Below are positions 35,018-43,839 of a stretch of DNA of 64,000 nucleotides, piece by piece (within the stretch, counting starts at the first letter, position 1; every line of letters starts with the position of its first letter). Source of the stretch: Prevotellaceae bacterium UBA6398. GTDB taxonomy: Bacteria; Bacteroidota; Bacteroidia; Bacteroidales; Bacteroidaceae. The stretch is taken from the NCBI GenBank assembly GCA_002437495.1, contig DJQA01000004.1:53675-117674 (forward strand), given 5' to 3'. Both the position numbers and the translations under genes were made by a program. Below the pieces are notes generated by a model that saw only the letters and a program-made list of their open reading frames with translations, did not search any database and had not been told where the DNA came from.

Positions 35018-35521
35018 TTATGCCGCGAATAAGTGGCGGCTTGCACGCAGCAGGTGGTGCACGGAGAAAATAAGCTCCTGTGTTTCCTGAAGCGTGTTGA
35101 GGTATAGTATTTCTATGCGCAGGTTGCCCTCTTCCGACTGCGTTCCGGGCATTTGGCGGTAGCGCAGGGCATAGAGCGTGCGGTGTGGCTCTTTTGTGGC
35201 TTCGAGCGCAACTTTCTCCACCGGCTCGAATTTGTTAATGAGCTTTTGGAATTGCGGAGTTACGTTGTTGTCTATGTGTTCGAGGCAGGGGGCGGAAATG
35301 CGTTTCAAACAGTAAATTATTGGCGAAATGCTGTTGCTTCCCGGATGGAACCATGTGTTTTTTTTCACGTCCGCCACGGTGAAAACAAACTTTAACTTTG
35401 CTGCCTTGGAACCTATGGCTGCGCTGAGAAAGTTGGCTGCATCGGTTGAGACACCGGCTGTGAGGTCGTAGCGCGACAACGAAAAAATAAAGATTATTAC
35501 GCAAAAATATAGATATTCCAT
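35018..35521 (-). pseudogene. Internally deleted PiT-family phosphate transporter
   Basis: The first 40 residues (MEYLYFCVIIFIFSLSRYDL then TAGVSTDAANFLSAAIGSKA) resemble the start of Bacteroidetes PiT phosphate permeases, including the D-A-x-N-F signature region. From about residue 50 the sequence jumps to a helical region (CLKRISAPCLEHIDNNVTPQ and LNTLQETQELIFSVHHLLRAS) like the PhoU-type C-terminus of those proteins. The full family length is about 700 or more residues, so several hundred residues appear to be lost in frame. A TAACTTTG box (35547-35554, minus) precedes it, so it may still be transcribed. The alternative is an unrelated short protein. Confidence 0.55.
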
Positions 35522-35546
35522 TTCGGAAAGTCTGGGTTTACGGACG

Positions 35547-35554
35547 CAAAGTTA
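35547..35554 (-). promoter_or_regulatory. -7 box before the PiT remnant
   Basis: TAACTTTG on the minus strand, 26 nt before the start codon. No clean -33 box was found. Confidence 0.4.
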
Positions 35555-35627
35555 AAAAAAAACTTTGTAAAAGCGATGTTTGCAAACAGCCAAACGCCCG
35601 CACCCGTTACGCCCCGAAATAAAACGT

Positions 35628-35635
35628 TATATTTG
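35628..35635 (+). promoter_or_regulatory. -7 box before the second R-M pair
   Basis: TATATTTG, fitting TAnnTTTG, 22 nt before the ATG at 35658. It supports that start over the upstream ATG at 35580. Confidence 0.4.
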
Positions 35636-35657
35636 CAAATATTTTATTGTGTGGATT

Positions 35658-36437
35658 ATGAACCGCTTTTTGGAAATGAGTTTGGAATATGCATCGCAAC
35701 GCTCGTATTTGGACGATTTGTTCAGCGTTTATCCCACGATACCGAACGGTATACGTGAAATAAATCATACTGTGTGGGATAAAGTACAGTGTGCTTATGA
35801 GGCAAGGGATAATCAGGAACTTGTAAAAGCCATGCTGGAATTGGAGCTGTTCCCTATAAAGGACAGTTACGTGGCTTATATGAAAAGGGACAAAAGTTCT
35901 ATGAAAAGAAACCCGAGAACGGTCAGCAGAATTGCAAGTCAAATAATGCAGAAGAATTTGAGCGAATTGTACAGGAGGTGTTCCGAGCCAAAGGAAACGA
36001 ACCGCCAGATAGGACCGATGTTCAAGAAATGGGTGAACACAGGCGTGCTTGGTTTTCCATTGAAAGGGATAGCGGAATTTTGCAAAGACCAAGAAGACGC
36101 TGTATTAATGGCTTCAGATGCGGAAATGAAAAGTTTCGCAGAGCAATGTCTTGGCTACAGGCATGACAAAGGACTTGATTTTATTGCGCGAATAAGTGGA
36201 AAATACATAATAGGCGAAGCCAAGTTTCTTACAGATTTCGGCGGACATCAAAACGCGCAGTTCAACGATGCCATGGCAACTCTGAACAGCCAAGCTAACG
36301 CCATAAAGATAGCGGTGATCGACGGTGTGCCTTATATAAAGGGTCGGAGCAAAATGTACAGGGACATCATGGGCAAATACAAAGATTCCAACATAATGAG
36401 CGCGTTGGTGCTTTCAACATTCTTGAACACTCTTTGA
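35658..36437 (+). CDS. Type II restriction endonuclease, PD-(D/E)xK type
   Basis: 259-residue probable restriction nuclease. The catalytic motif is plausible in GLDFIARISGKYIIGEAKFL: D, then GEAK, followed by the GGHQNAQFNDA helix; the layout recalls the Tsp45I-type nucleases, though this is a loose resemblance. The methylase gene starts 1 nt after its stop, so the two form an operon. The start MNRFLEMSLEY fits the promoter box just upstream; the longer frame begins in the leader. Confidence 0.75.
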   Translation: MNRFLEMSLEYASQRSYLDDLFSVYPTIPNGIREINHTVWDKVQCAYEARDNQELVKAMLELELFPIKDSYVAYMKRDKSSMKRNPRTVSRIASQIMQKNLSELYRRCSEPKETNRQIGPMFKKWVNTGVLGFPLKGIAEFCKDQEDAVLMASDAEMKSFAEQCLGYRHDKGLDFIARISGKYIIGEAKFLTDFGGHQNAQFNDAMATLNSQANAIKIAVIDGVPYIKGRSKMYRDIMGKYKDSNIMSALVLSTFLNTL

Positions 36438-36438
36438 T

Positions 36439-37491
36439 ATGAATATACTTATAAAGGGCGACAATATAAATGTGCTGAAATATTTGTTGGAGAAACGCGG
36501 GCTCGCCGGGAAAGTAGACTTGATTTATACCGACCCGCCTTTTGCCACAAACTGCAATTTCACAATCACAAACGGCAGAGCCGCCACGATAAGCAATTCC
36601 GCAAAGGGCGAGGTGGCTTATTCCGACAGGCTTCTCGGCATGGACTTTGTGGAGTACTTAAGGAGACGCGTGGTGCTTATGCGCGAGTTGCTTTCCGAGC
36701 AAGGCTCGATATACCTTCATACCGACTACAAGATAGGCCATTACATTAAGGTAATGATGGACGAAGTGTTCGGGATGGATAATTTCAGAAACGACATAAC
36801 GAGAGTGAAGTGCAATCCCAAGAACTTCAATCGCGTGGGCTACGGCAACGTAAAGGACATGATACTTTTCTACACAAAATCCCAAGACCCCATTTGGCAC
36901 GAGCCAAGAGAGGCTTATACGGACGACGATATAGAAAAGCTGTTCAAAAAGAGGGACTCGAACGGACGGAGATACACCACCGTGCCCATTCATGCTCCGG
37001 GCGAGACAAATAACCCAAGAAAGTTCAAGGGTATGCTCCCCCCGCCGGGACGGCATTGGAGAACCGATGTGGAGACTCTTGAACAATGGGACAGCGAGGG
37101 GCTTATAGAGTGGTCGGCAAAAGGAAATCCGAGAAAGAAAGTCTATGCCGACACCCGCGAAGGCAAAAGAGTGCAGGATATATGGAGCAATTGCAAAGAC
37201 CCGCAATATCCGAGATACCCCACAGAGAAGAACGAGGATTTCATAGACCTTATAGTGAGAACTTCGTCAAACCCGGGCAGTATTGTGCTCGACCCTTTTT
37301 GCGGTTCCGGCACAACGCTCAAAGTGGCGGAAAGAAACAATCGCAAATGGATTGGCATAGACAAGTCGGAACTTGCCATAGACGTAACCAGGGAGCGCAT
37401 GGGCATCGACAAGGCGGGTTTGTTTGACAAGGAAACAGAGTTTTTGAACTTGTCAAACGATGGAGATTTGGGAGGCACGGCGGCTGTGTGA
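36439..37491 (+). CDS. Type II DNA methyltransferase, beta class (N6-adenine or N4-cytosine)
   Basis: Protects host DNA from the partner nuclease. The 350-residue protein has the catalytic motif IV TDPPF (about 31-35) near the N-terminus and the AdoMet motif I DPFCGSGTT (about 297-305) near the C-terminus, the beta-class order (as in M.MboII or M.Tsp45I type enzymes). DPPF favours N6-adenine methylation. It follows the nuclease gene by one base. Confidence 0.88.
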   Translation: MNILIKGDNINVLKYLLEKRGLAGKVDLIYTDPPFATNCNFTITNGRAATISNSAKGEVAYSDRLLGMDFVEYLRRRVVLMRELLSEQGSIYLHTDYKIGHYIKVMMDEVFGMDNFRNDITRVKCNPKNFNRVGYGNVKDMILFYTKSQDPIWHEPREAYTDDDIEKLFKKRDSNGRRYTTVPIHAPGETNNPRKFKGMLPPPGRHWRTDVETLEQWDSEGLIEWSAKGNPRKKVYADTREGKRVQDIWSNCKDPQYPRYPTEKNEDFIDLIVRTSSNPGSIVLDPFCGSGTTLKVAERNNRKWIGIDKSELAIDVTRERMGIDKAGLFDKETEFLNLSNDGDLGGTAAV

Positions 37492-37531
37492 AACAGAAAG
37501 GTTGTGTTTTCCCGGGTACTTGAAAGCGATG

Positions 37532-37617
37532 AAACTATGTCTGATGTAATTCAAATTATATCAGACATAATTTTTTCTACATAGGACTTTGTTTTTTCAG
37601 CATCAGATGTTGTTTTC
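37532..37617. repeat. Block A intergenic repeat, copy A6 (two-sided form)
   Basis: ATGTCTGATGTAATTCAAATT, then ATATCAGACATAATTTTTTC and CATAGGACTTTG, with one more unit around GCATCAGATGTTG. It lies in a convergent gap between the methylase and the AAE permease, so it can serve both directions. Confidence 0.75.
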
Positions 37618-37739
37618 ATTGCATTAGTGAAAAATCTGCAGGTTTGGGGTTTGCACCATTAGCGGTGGCTTGCGGCATACGCCATGTGCGCCGCCGCTTT
37701 TTATTGGTTAACAGCCTTGTTGTGTGTTTGCAAAACAAT

Positions 37740-37773
37740 GCGTCCTTTCTGCCACGGCGGGCGGAAAGGACGC
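37740..37773 (-). terminator. Terminator of the AAE permease gene
   Basis: Stem GCGTCCTTTCTGCC/GGCGGAAAGGACGC of 14 bp with a 6 nt loop. On the minus strand ATTGTTTTG follows. Confidence 0.7.
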
Positions 37774-37796
37774 GTTGTTTATAAATTGTTTCGGCA

Positions 37797-39512
37797 CTAT
37801 GCGCAGAAGAACAATATCAGTATCTGCGCCGTCAAAATTCTCAAGAACATTGTAAGCGGATACACGGTAGAGTATCCTATTGCCGGTGCATCGTTACCTG
37901 CCGTTGCGTTGGCAAAGGCAAGTGCGGGAGGGTCGGTTGTGGCTCCCGATATCACGCCGGTTAGCACAAAGTAGTTGATTTTGTATTTTATTCTCGCTAT
38001 AAGACCTATTACCAGGATGGGTATCACCGTTATCAAAAAGCCTGTCCATACGTATTTCACCCCATCTCCCGCTACAACGGTTTGCCAAAATCCTGCGCCC
38101 GATTTTATGCCTACCGCCGCGAGGAACAACACGAGTCCCACCTCGCGCAGCAGCAGGTTGGCACTTGTGGTGGTGTATGAAACTATGTGTACTTTGTATC
38201 CCATGCTGCCTATGAGTATGGCCACGATGAGCGGTCCGCCGGCGAGACCCAGGCGTACAGGTGCCGGCATCCCCGGCAGGGCTATTGGCAGGCTGCCCAG
38301 CACCACGCCGAGCAGTATTCCTAAGAACAGTGCGCCCACGTTGGGGTGGTCAAGGCGCTTAATGGAGTTTCCAAGGCGGTCGGATACCTGGCGCACTGCG
38401 TCTTGCGGACCAACCACGTTAACACGGTCGCCTATTTGCAGGCGCAGACCGTTGTTGGCGAAGAATTCGAGTCCCGAACGCGTTACGCGGGTTATGTTTA
38501 CGCCGAAAAGCATATTGAAGTTCAGCTGCCCGAGGGTTTTCCCGTTAACTTCGTTGCGCGTAACAACAACGCGGCGCGAAATCACCGGTTCGTCCTTTGG
38601 CTCCCAGTCAACTTCGACCTCGTTGCCTATGAATGCCTCTATAGCCTCGACATCTTCCTCGGCGCATACAATGTTCAGCTTGTCGCCGTCCTGCAAAACT
38701 ATGTTGCGGTCGGGGATAATGAACTCGTTGCCGCGCAGTATGGTTGTGCATACAAGGTTTCGCCCAAGAAAGTCGCGCACTTTCTCCATATTTTTGCCCA
38801 CCAGCGCGTGGTTGGTTACGAGCAGCGACATGGAGTGGGGTTTGGTGTTTGTGTTGTCGTTGTTCTCATGCTCAAAGTTCTCGTTCTCCTTTTTCATGTT
38901 CACGTGGCATATATACCTTATCATCACCGTGGCGCCTATAATGCCTAGCACGCCGAGTGGGTATGCGCAGGCATATCCGTTGGCTATCTGGGGTATGTTT
39001 CCGTTGAACGATGTTGAAAGGGTTGACAATGCCTCGTTTGCCGCACCAAGGCCCGGGGTGTTGGTAACTGCTCCGAACAGCACGCCCACCATCATGGGCA
39101 GGTTGTTGGGGTCGTTGGTGTCGAAACACAGGTAGTAAAGTCCGAGCATCACACCCACGCTCAGCACCACAAGCCCTATTGCGAGCATGTTGAGGGTTAG
39201 TCCGCCTTTCTTGAAACTCTCGAAGAAAGAGGGGCCCACTTGCAGACCCACGCAATACACAAAGAGCATCAAGCCGAAATTTTGTATGAAGTCGAGCACT
39301 TCAACAGGACAGGCGTATGCGCTACCGGGTTCAAATGTCTTGTAGATGTGCCCCACGAGAATTCCCGAGAACAGCACGAACGCCACGCCGAGCGATATGC
39401 CCCCCACCTTGATTTTGCCGAGCATCACTCCGGTGGCTATCACAATTGCAAACACAAATACAATGTGAGCCACAGAGCTTGTGTCGGAAAACAGGTTATA
39501 AAACCATTCCAT
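37797..39512 (-). CDS. AAE-family (AspT/YidE-like) transporter with two RCK_C domains
   Basis: Inner-membrane permease of 571 residues. Two membrane halves, each a repeat of the aspartate-alanine exchanger fold (about 15-200 and 395-571), flank a cytoplasmic middle with two TrkA-C/RCK_C domains (about 230-290 and 310-385, each ending in GDKLNIVCAEED or GDRVNVVGPQDA). This is the standard build of YidE/YbjL-type proteins. Substrate is unknown; aspartate:alanine exchange is established only for AspT itself. Confidence 0.88.
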   Translation of the reverse strand: MEWFYNLFSDTSSVAHIVFVFAIVIATGVMLGKIKVGGISLGVAFVLFSGILVGHIYKTFEPGSAYACPVEVLDFIQNFGLMLFVYCVGLQVGPSFFESFKKGGLTLNMLAIGLVVLSVGVMLGLYYLCFDTNDPNNLPMMVGVLFGAVTNTPGLGAANEALSTLSTSFNGNIPQIANGYACAYPLGVLGIIGATVMIRYICHVNMKKENENFEHENNDNTNTKPHSMSLLVTNHALVGKNMEKVRDFLGRNLVCTTILRGNEFIIPDRNIVLQDGDKLNIVCAEEDVEAIEAFIGNEVEVDWEPKDEPVISRRVVVTRNEVNGKTLGQLNFNMLFGVNITRVTRSGLEFFANNGLRLQIGDRVNVVGPQDAVRQVSDRLGNSIKRLDHPNVGALFLGILLGVVLGSLPIALPGMPAPVRLGLAGGPLIVAILIGSMGYKVHIVSYTTTSANLLLREVGLVLFLAAVGIKSGAGFWQTVVAGDGVKYVWTGFLITVIPILVIGLIARIKYKINYFVLTGVISGATTDPPALAFANATAGNDAPAIGYSTVYPLTMFLRILTAQILILFFCA

Positions 39513-39748
39513 TTTTCAGATTGTTTAGATTTTTATTTTTTGACGTGCAAAGGTACGCAAAATAGCACAACCGTGCCACGATGCGAATAGTATTTTTATA
39601 AATATTCCAAGTTATAAGTTATGTACGGCGTTGTTTGTGATAAATGCAGTATGCGCCCCGGCCGCGTTTGAACATATATTTTTACGCCATGGGCATGCTG
39701 CTTGCGCAAAAGCCGTAGGCGAGGATTTTCTGCAACGCCCCAAAAACA

Positions 39749-39829
39749 ACATCGCATGTGGGAAAAATAATGTCTGATGTAGTTTTTTCTACATCAGACA
39801 TTATTCAAACTGCATAGGACTTTGTTTTT
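39749..39829. repeat. Block A intergenic repeat, copy A7 (two-sided form)
   Basis: GCATGTGGGAAAAATAATG, TCTGATGTAGTTTTTTC, ACATCAGACATTATTCAAAC and GCATAGGACTTTG. Block C (TTTACAATGCGTTGTAGAAC) follows. It lies between the AAE permease start and the asd stop, both on the minus strand. The rest of the gap holds nothing clear. Confidence 0.75.
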
Positions 39830-39963
39830 GCCCTTTACAATGCGTTGTAGAACAAAAGCTTACCCGTTCACGGCATGAGGCGGTAAAATGCACTGGACCA
39901 ATATATGGGAGTGTGTGCCCCGAAATGTGTTGTGTTGCCTTGGTATGCCTTTTTTCGTTTTGC

Positions 39964-40974
39964 TTATTTCAGGTTTCCCGATTCAATAAGGTATTCGCCT
40001 ATCTGTACGGCGTTGAGCGCGGCTCCTTTGCGTATCTGGTCGCCCGAAAGCCAAAATGTAAGTCCGTTGGGGTTTGCGAGGTCGCTGCGGAAACGCCCCA
40101 CGTAAACATCGTCCTTACCGGCTGTGAAAAGCGGCATGGGATATTCGCCATTCTGCGGGTTGTCAACGAGTGTAACGCCCTTTGCGGCTTTAACGGCCTT
40201 GCGCGCCTCGTCAACACTTATCGGGCGTTCGGTTTCAATCCACACACTCTCGCTGTGGGAACGCAGGGACGGCACACGCACGCAGGTTGCGCTTGTAACC
40301 ACATCGCTGTGCATTATCTTGCGCGTTTCGTTGTACATCTTCATTTCCTCCTTGGTGTAGTCGTTGTCTGTGAACACGTCAACCTGGGGTATCATGTTGA
40401 ATGCCAACTGATGTGGAAATTTGCTCACTGTAACTTTCTCGCCGTTGAGTGCCTGCCGATATTGTTGTTCGAGTTCTTTCATGGCTGTTGCGCCCGCCCC
40501 GCTGGCCGCCTGGTATGTGGCAACGTGTATGCGCTTTATGTGGCTTAGGTTTTCGAGCGGTTTCAAAACCACCACCATCATAATCGTTGTGCAGTTGGGG
40601 TTGGCAATTATTCCGCGCGGGCGGTTTAGTGCGTCCTCGGGGTTGCACTCCGGCACAACGAGCGGCACATCGCTGTCCATGCGGAACGCGCTCGAGTTGT
40701 CAATCATAACGGCCCCGAACTTTGTTATGTCGTTTGCGAAATCTTTCGACACACCGCCACCCGCCGATGTGAAGGCTATGTCTATGCCTTTGAAATCATC
40801 GTTGTGTTGCAGAAGTTCCACTTCGTATTCCTTGCCGCGAAAGGCATATTTGTTTCCCGCGCTGCGCGGCGAACCGAAAAGACGAAGGTTATCAATCGGA
40901 AAATTGCGCTGTGCCAGTACTTTCAAAAATTCCTGCCCCACGGCACCGCTTGCCCCTACTATGGCTACATTCAT
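39964..40974 (-). CDS. asd: Aspartate-semialdehyde dehydrogenase
   Basis: NADPH-dependent reduction of aspartyl phosphate to aspartate semialdehyde, the branch point to lysine, threonine, methionine and diaminopimelate. The 336-residue protein has the Rossmann GASGAVG at 7-13 and the active-site cysteine C128 in IANPNCTTIMMV. The start MNVAIVGASG is the family start; the longer frame (24 extra residues) reads leader DNA. A TAATTTTG box lies at 41045-41052 on the minus strand. Confidence 0.96.
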   Translation of the reverse strand: MNVAIVGASGAVGQEFLKVLAQRNFPIDNLRLFGSPRSAGNKYAFRGKEYEVELLQHNDDFKGIDIAFTSAGGGVSKDFANDITKFGAVMIDNSSAFRMDSDVPLVVPECNPEDALNRPRGIIANPNCTTIMMVVVLKPLENLSHIKRIHVATYQAASGAGATAMKELEQQYRQALNGEKVTVSKFPHQLAFNMIPQVDVFTDNDYTKEEMKMYNETRKIMHSDVVTSATCVRVPSLRSHSESVWIETERPISVDEARKAVKAAKGVTLVDNPQNGEYPMPLFTAGKDDVYVGRFRSDLANPNGLTFWLSGDQIRKGAALNAVQIGEYLIESGNLK

Positions 40975-41134
40975 GCTTGCTTTGTATTTGCTTGTTGTGT
41001 AATTATGCCGGAGAAACCTGTCGGCTCTTCTCCGCTGTGTTTGCAAAATTATCGTTTTTCGGTCGATTACGCATCGTAGTTGTAAAGTTTTTCGTTACTT
41101 TGCAGTAATAATATGCGTAAAATCGCTTTAACGA

Positions 41135-41881
41135 ATGGCAAAGCCCATGGAAAACTGGAAAGAGCGCACCGAGCTGCTTCTTGGTGGCAATGCAGTTGAA
41201 AAGTTGGCGCATAGCGTGGTGCTGATAGCCGGCGTTGGCGGCGTGGGGGCATATGCCGCCGAAATGATATGCCGCGCCGGTGTGGGGCGTATAACCATTG
41301 TTGATGCCGACAGCGTTGCCCACTCCAACATAAACCGCCAGCTGCCTGCAATGCACTCAACCGTGGGGATGGGAAAGGCCGCACTTGTGGCGCAAAGGCT
41401 CAGAGACATAAACCCGGAGCTTGAAATAAGGGCCGAAAGCGTATTTCTTGACGCAGACAACATTCCGGCGCTGCTCGATGGCGGAGAGTTCGATTTCGTT
41501 GTTGACGCCATCGACACAATTACTCCCAAGGTAACTCTAATAAGCGAGGCGTTGAAAAGAAGAATGCGCATAGTGTCGTCAATGGGCGCGGGGGCAAAGA
41601 CCGACATAACGAAAATACGTTTCGCAAACATATGGGACACGTTCAACTGCGGTCTTAGCCGCGCCGTCAGGCAGGCAATGAAAAAGCGCGGGCTTGCAAA
41701 ACGCAGGCTTCCTGTGGTATTTTCGGAGGAAACGCCCGACATGAATGCCGTGAAGGCCGTGGAGGGCGAACGCAACAAGAAAACAACCGCGGGAACAGTG
41801 TCGTATATGCCGGCGGCGTTCGGGTGCTTTCTCGCAGAGTATGTAATCACGCATCTTATATCAGAAAAAAATAACCGATAA
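41135..41881 (+). CDS. tcdA: tRNA threonylcarbamoyladenosine dehydratase, TcdA-like
   Basis: ATP-dependent E1-like enzyme that cyclises t6A37 of ANN-decoding tRNAs. The 248-residue ThiF-fold protein has the nucleotide loop G33-VGGVG-38, VDADSVAHSNINRQLPA and the GAGAKTDITKIRF segment typical of the CsdL/TcdA branch. Its stop overlaps the start of the ABC gene (ATAATG, 1 nt), so they are cotranscribed; a functional link is not obvious. Confidence 0.9.
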   Translation: MAKPMENWKERTELLLGGNAVEKLAHSVVLIAGVGGVGAYAAEMICRAGVGRITIVDADSVAHSNINRQLPAMHSTVGMGKAALVAQRLRDINPELEIRAESVFLDADNIPALLDGGEFDFVVDAIDTITPKVTLISEALKRRMRIVSSMGAGAKTDITKIRFANIWDTFNCGLSRAVRQAMKKRGLAKRRLPVVFSEETPDMNAVKAVEGERNKKTTAGTVSYMPAAFGCFLAEYVITHLISEKNNR

Positions 41882-42561
41882 TGATAAACCTTAAAGACAT
41901 TCACAAGAGTTTTGGAAACCTGGAGGTTCTGCGGGGAATAGACCTGCATATAGAGAAAGGCGAGATAGTAAGCATCGTAGGGCCCAGCGGCGCGGGAAAA
42001 ACCACGCTGTTGCAAATTATGGGCACGCTCGATCGCCCCACATCGGGAACTGTGGAACTTTGCGGAATGGACGTAGGACGGATGGGGCAAAAGGAACTTG
42101 CGCGTTTTAGAAACAGAAAAATAGGCTTCGTGTTCCAACAGCACCAACTCCTAAACGAGTTCACCGCCGAAGAGAACGTGCTTATTCCCGCCTATATCGC
42201 TAAAAAGGGGCGAAAGGAGGCACTTGCTCGCGCCGAGGAGCTGCTCGGTTTCGTGGGGCTCGCAGACCGCAAAGACCATAAGCCGCTCGAACTTTCGGGC
42301 GGCGAGCAACAACGCGTGGCGGTGGCGCGCGCGCTTGTCAACAACCCCGACATAATTTTCGCCGATGAGCCATCGGGAAGTCTCGACACCAAGAATAAGG
42401 AAGAACTTCACAAACTGTTTTTCGATTTGCGCGAACGCTATGGACAGACATTCGTAATAGTTACCCACGATGAGGCTCTTGCGCGGCAAACCGACCGCAC
42501 AATACACATGCGCGACGGATTGATTGTAACGCCGGAGGCGGATGGGGAAACCGCAATCTGA
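41881..42561 (+). CDS. ABC transporter ATP-binding protein, LolD-like
   Basis: ATPase subunit of a MacB/LolD-type transporter. In 226 residues: Walker A G34-PSGAGKT-41, Q-loop FVFQQHQL, signature LSGGEQQ at 138-144 and Walker B IIFADE at 158-163, with GLADRKDHKP typical of LolD. No permease subunit is encoded nearby, so the partner is elsewhere. A role in lipoprotein release to the outer membrane is inferred from family similarity. Confidence 0.85.
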   Translation: MINLKDIHKSFGNLEVLRGIDLHIEKGEIVSIVGPSGAGKTTLLQIMGTLDRPTSGTVELCGMDVGRMGQKELARFRNRKIGFVFQQHQLLNEFTAEENVLIPAYIAKKGRKEALARAEELLGFVGLADRKDHKPLELSGGEQQRVAVARALVNNPDIIFADEPSGSLDTKNKEELHKLFFDLRERYGQTFVIVTHDEALARQTDRTIHMRDGLIVTPEADGETAI

Positions 42562-42599
42562 CACGCCACTGACATGAAATAACATAAAACATAAACTAT

Positions 42600-43754
42600 A
42601 TGACATTGCTGAATAACATGGTGGCACTGCTGATGCTGATGCTGGCAGCCGTGCCTGCGGGTGCGCAAACGCGGTGGCACTCTCCGATGGAGAACTGCGG
42701 CGATGAACCTTTTGTGTGCGGACGTGCATGGAACAAAGAGCTGGGACCGAATTTCCACCGTTTGCCGGAAAGATACAGCGGAAAGGTTACGAAAAACGTG
42801 TGGGGGCTTTCCAAGCTTAGTGCCGGGCTTTCGCTAAGGTTTACCACCAACTCGAAGAACATCAAGGTAAGGTATGTTTTGGGACAAAAACCGGGCTATC
42901 TTAACATGGCGTGGCTCAACCATTCGGGTGTTGACCTTTATGGCGCCGATGCGAAAGGCGTTTTGCACTGGGTGGGAAACCACATGGATTGGCTGGTTAA
43001 GGGAGACACGGCCGAGATAGCGTTCCACGACATAAGCTACCCCAATGGTTTGGAAGCGGGAACAGAGTTCCGCCTTTACCTTCCGCCTTACAACGAGGTA
43101 AGGAGCATTGCGGTGGGCGTTGACAACGGTGCGGTTTTCTCGTACAAGCGCGAAAAGAGGGCCAAGCCCATAGTTATTTACGGTTCTTCGATAGTAAACG
43201 GAGCATCGCCCTCACGCCCGGGACTTATGTTCACCAACATCGTGGCGCGTGAGAGCGGTTGGCCGGTTGTGAACCTTGGCTTTTCGGGCTCGGCACTGAT
43301 GGAGCCTGCGGTTTTCGACTTCCTGTCGGAAATAGATGCGCGGGCGTTCATAATCGACCCCATGCCAAACAGCTACGGTCTTGGCGACGAAATTGTGAAA
43401 CGCGCCTGCGATGGCATAAGAAAGCTGCGCAGGGCGAGCCTTGCGCCTATACTTATGGTTGAGGCTGAAGTTCCAATGGACACAATGTTCCGAAAAAAAC
43501 GCTGCATGGACTATGTGAATGGGAACAAGCGCTTTCGCGAGGCATACGACAAACTCCGCGCCGAGGGAATAACGGGATTATATTATCTGCCCGCAAAAGA
43601 TTTGAATTTCACCGAGGAGTCGATGATTGAGGGCACTCATCCCAACGACATAGGAAACCGCCAGTATGCCGATGCGTATCTGAAAAAAATCAAGGAAATG
43701 TTCAGCGGAATGCAGGCAAGGGGAGGGGCTTCGCGTGCAATGGCGCGCAGATAA
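42600..43754 (+). CDS. Secreted SGNH-family hydrolase with N-terminal beta-sandwich
   Basis: Exported esterase-type protein of 384 residues. After a signal peptide (about 1-23, VPAGAQT) comes a beta-sandwich (about 30-185) as in SGNH_hydro_N proteins, and then the SGNH fold with the serine in YGSSIVNGASPSRPG and the D-x-x-H-type end GTHPNDIGNRQYAD. Probably removes acyl groups from glycans; the substrate is not known. A convergent terminator follows. Confidence 0.82.
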   Translation: MTLLNNMVALLMLMLAAVPAGAQTRWHSPMENCGDEPFVCGRAWNKELGPNFHRLPERYSGKVTKNVWGLSKLSAGLSLRFTTNSKNIKVRYVLGQKPGYLNMAWLNHSGVDLYGADAKGVLHWVGNHMDWLVKGDTAEIAFHDISYPNGLEAGTEFRLYLPPYNEVRSIAVGVDNGAVFSYKREKRAKPIVIYGSSIVNGASPSRPGLMFTNIVARESGWPVVNLGFSGSALMEPAVFDFLSEIDARAFIIDPMPNSYGLGDEIVKRACDGIRKLRRASLAPILMVEAEVPMDTMFRKKRCMDYVNGNKRFREAYDKLRAEGITGLYYLPAKDLNFTEESMIEGTHPNDIGNRQYADAYLKKIKEMFSGMQARGGASRAMARR

Positions 43755-43774
43755 AAATATGCCTTGTCAATGCC

Positions 43775-43812
43775 AATCCGCCCGATGCAGCATTTGCAGC
43801 ATCGGGCGGATT
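43775..43812. terminator. Bidirectional terminator
   Basis: Stem AATCCGCCCGATGC/GCATCGGGCGGATT, 14 bp perfect with a 10 nt loop, between convergent genes. Confidence 0.75.
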
Positions 43813-43839
43813 GCTATCGATGTTTCTTGACTGACGCGC

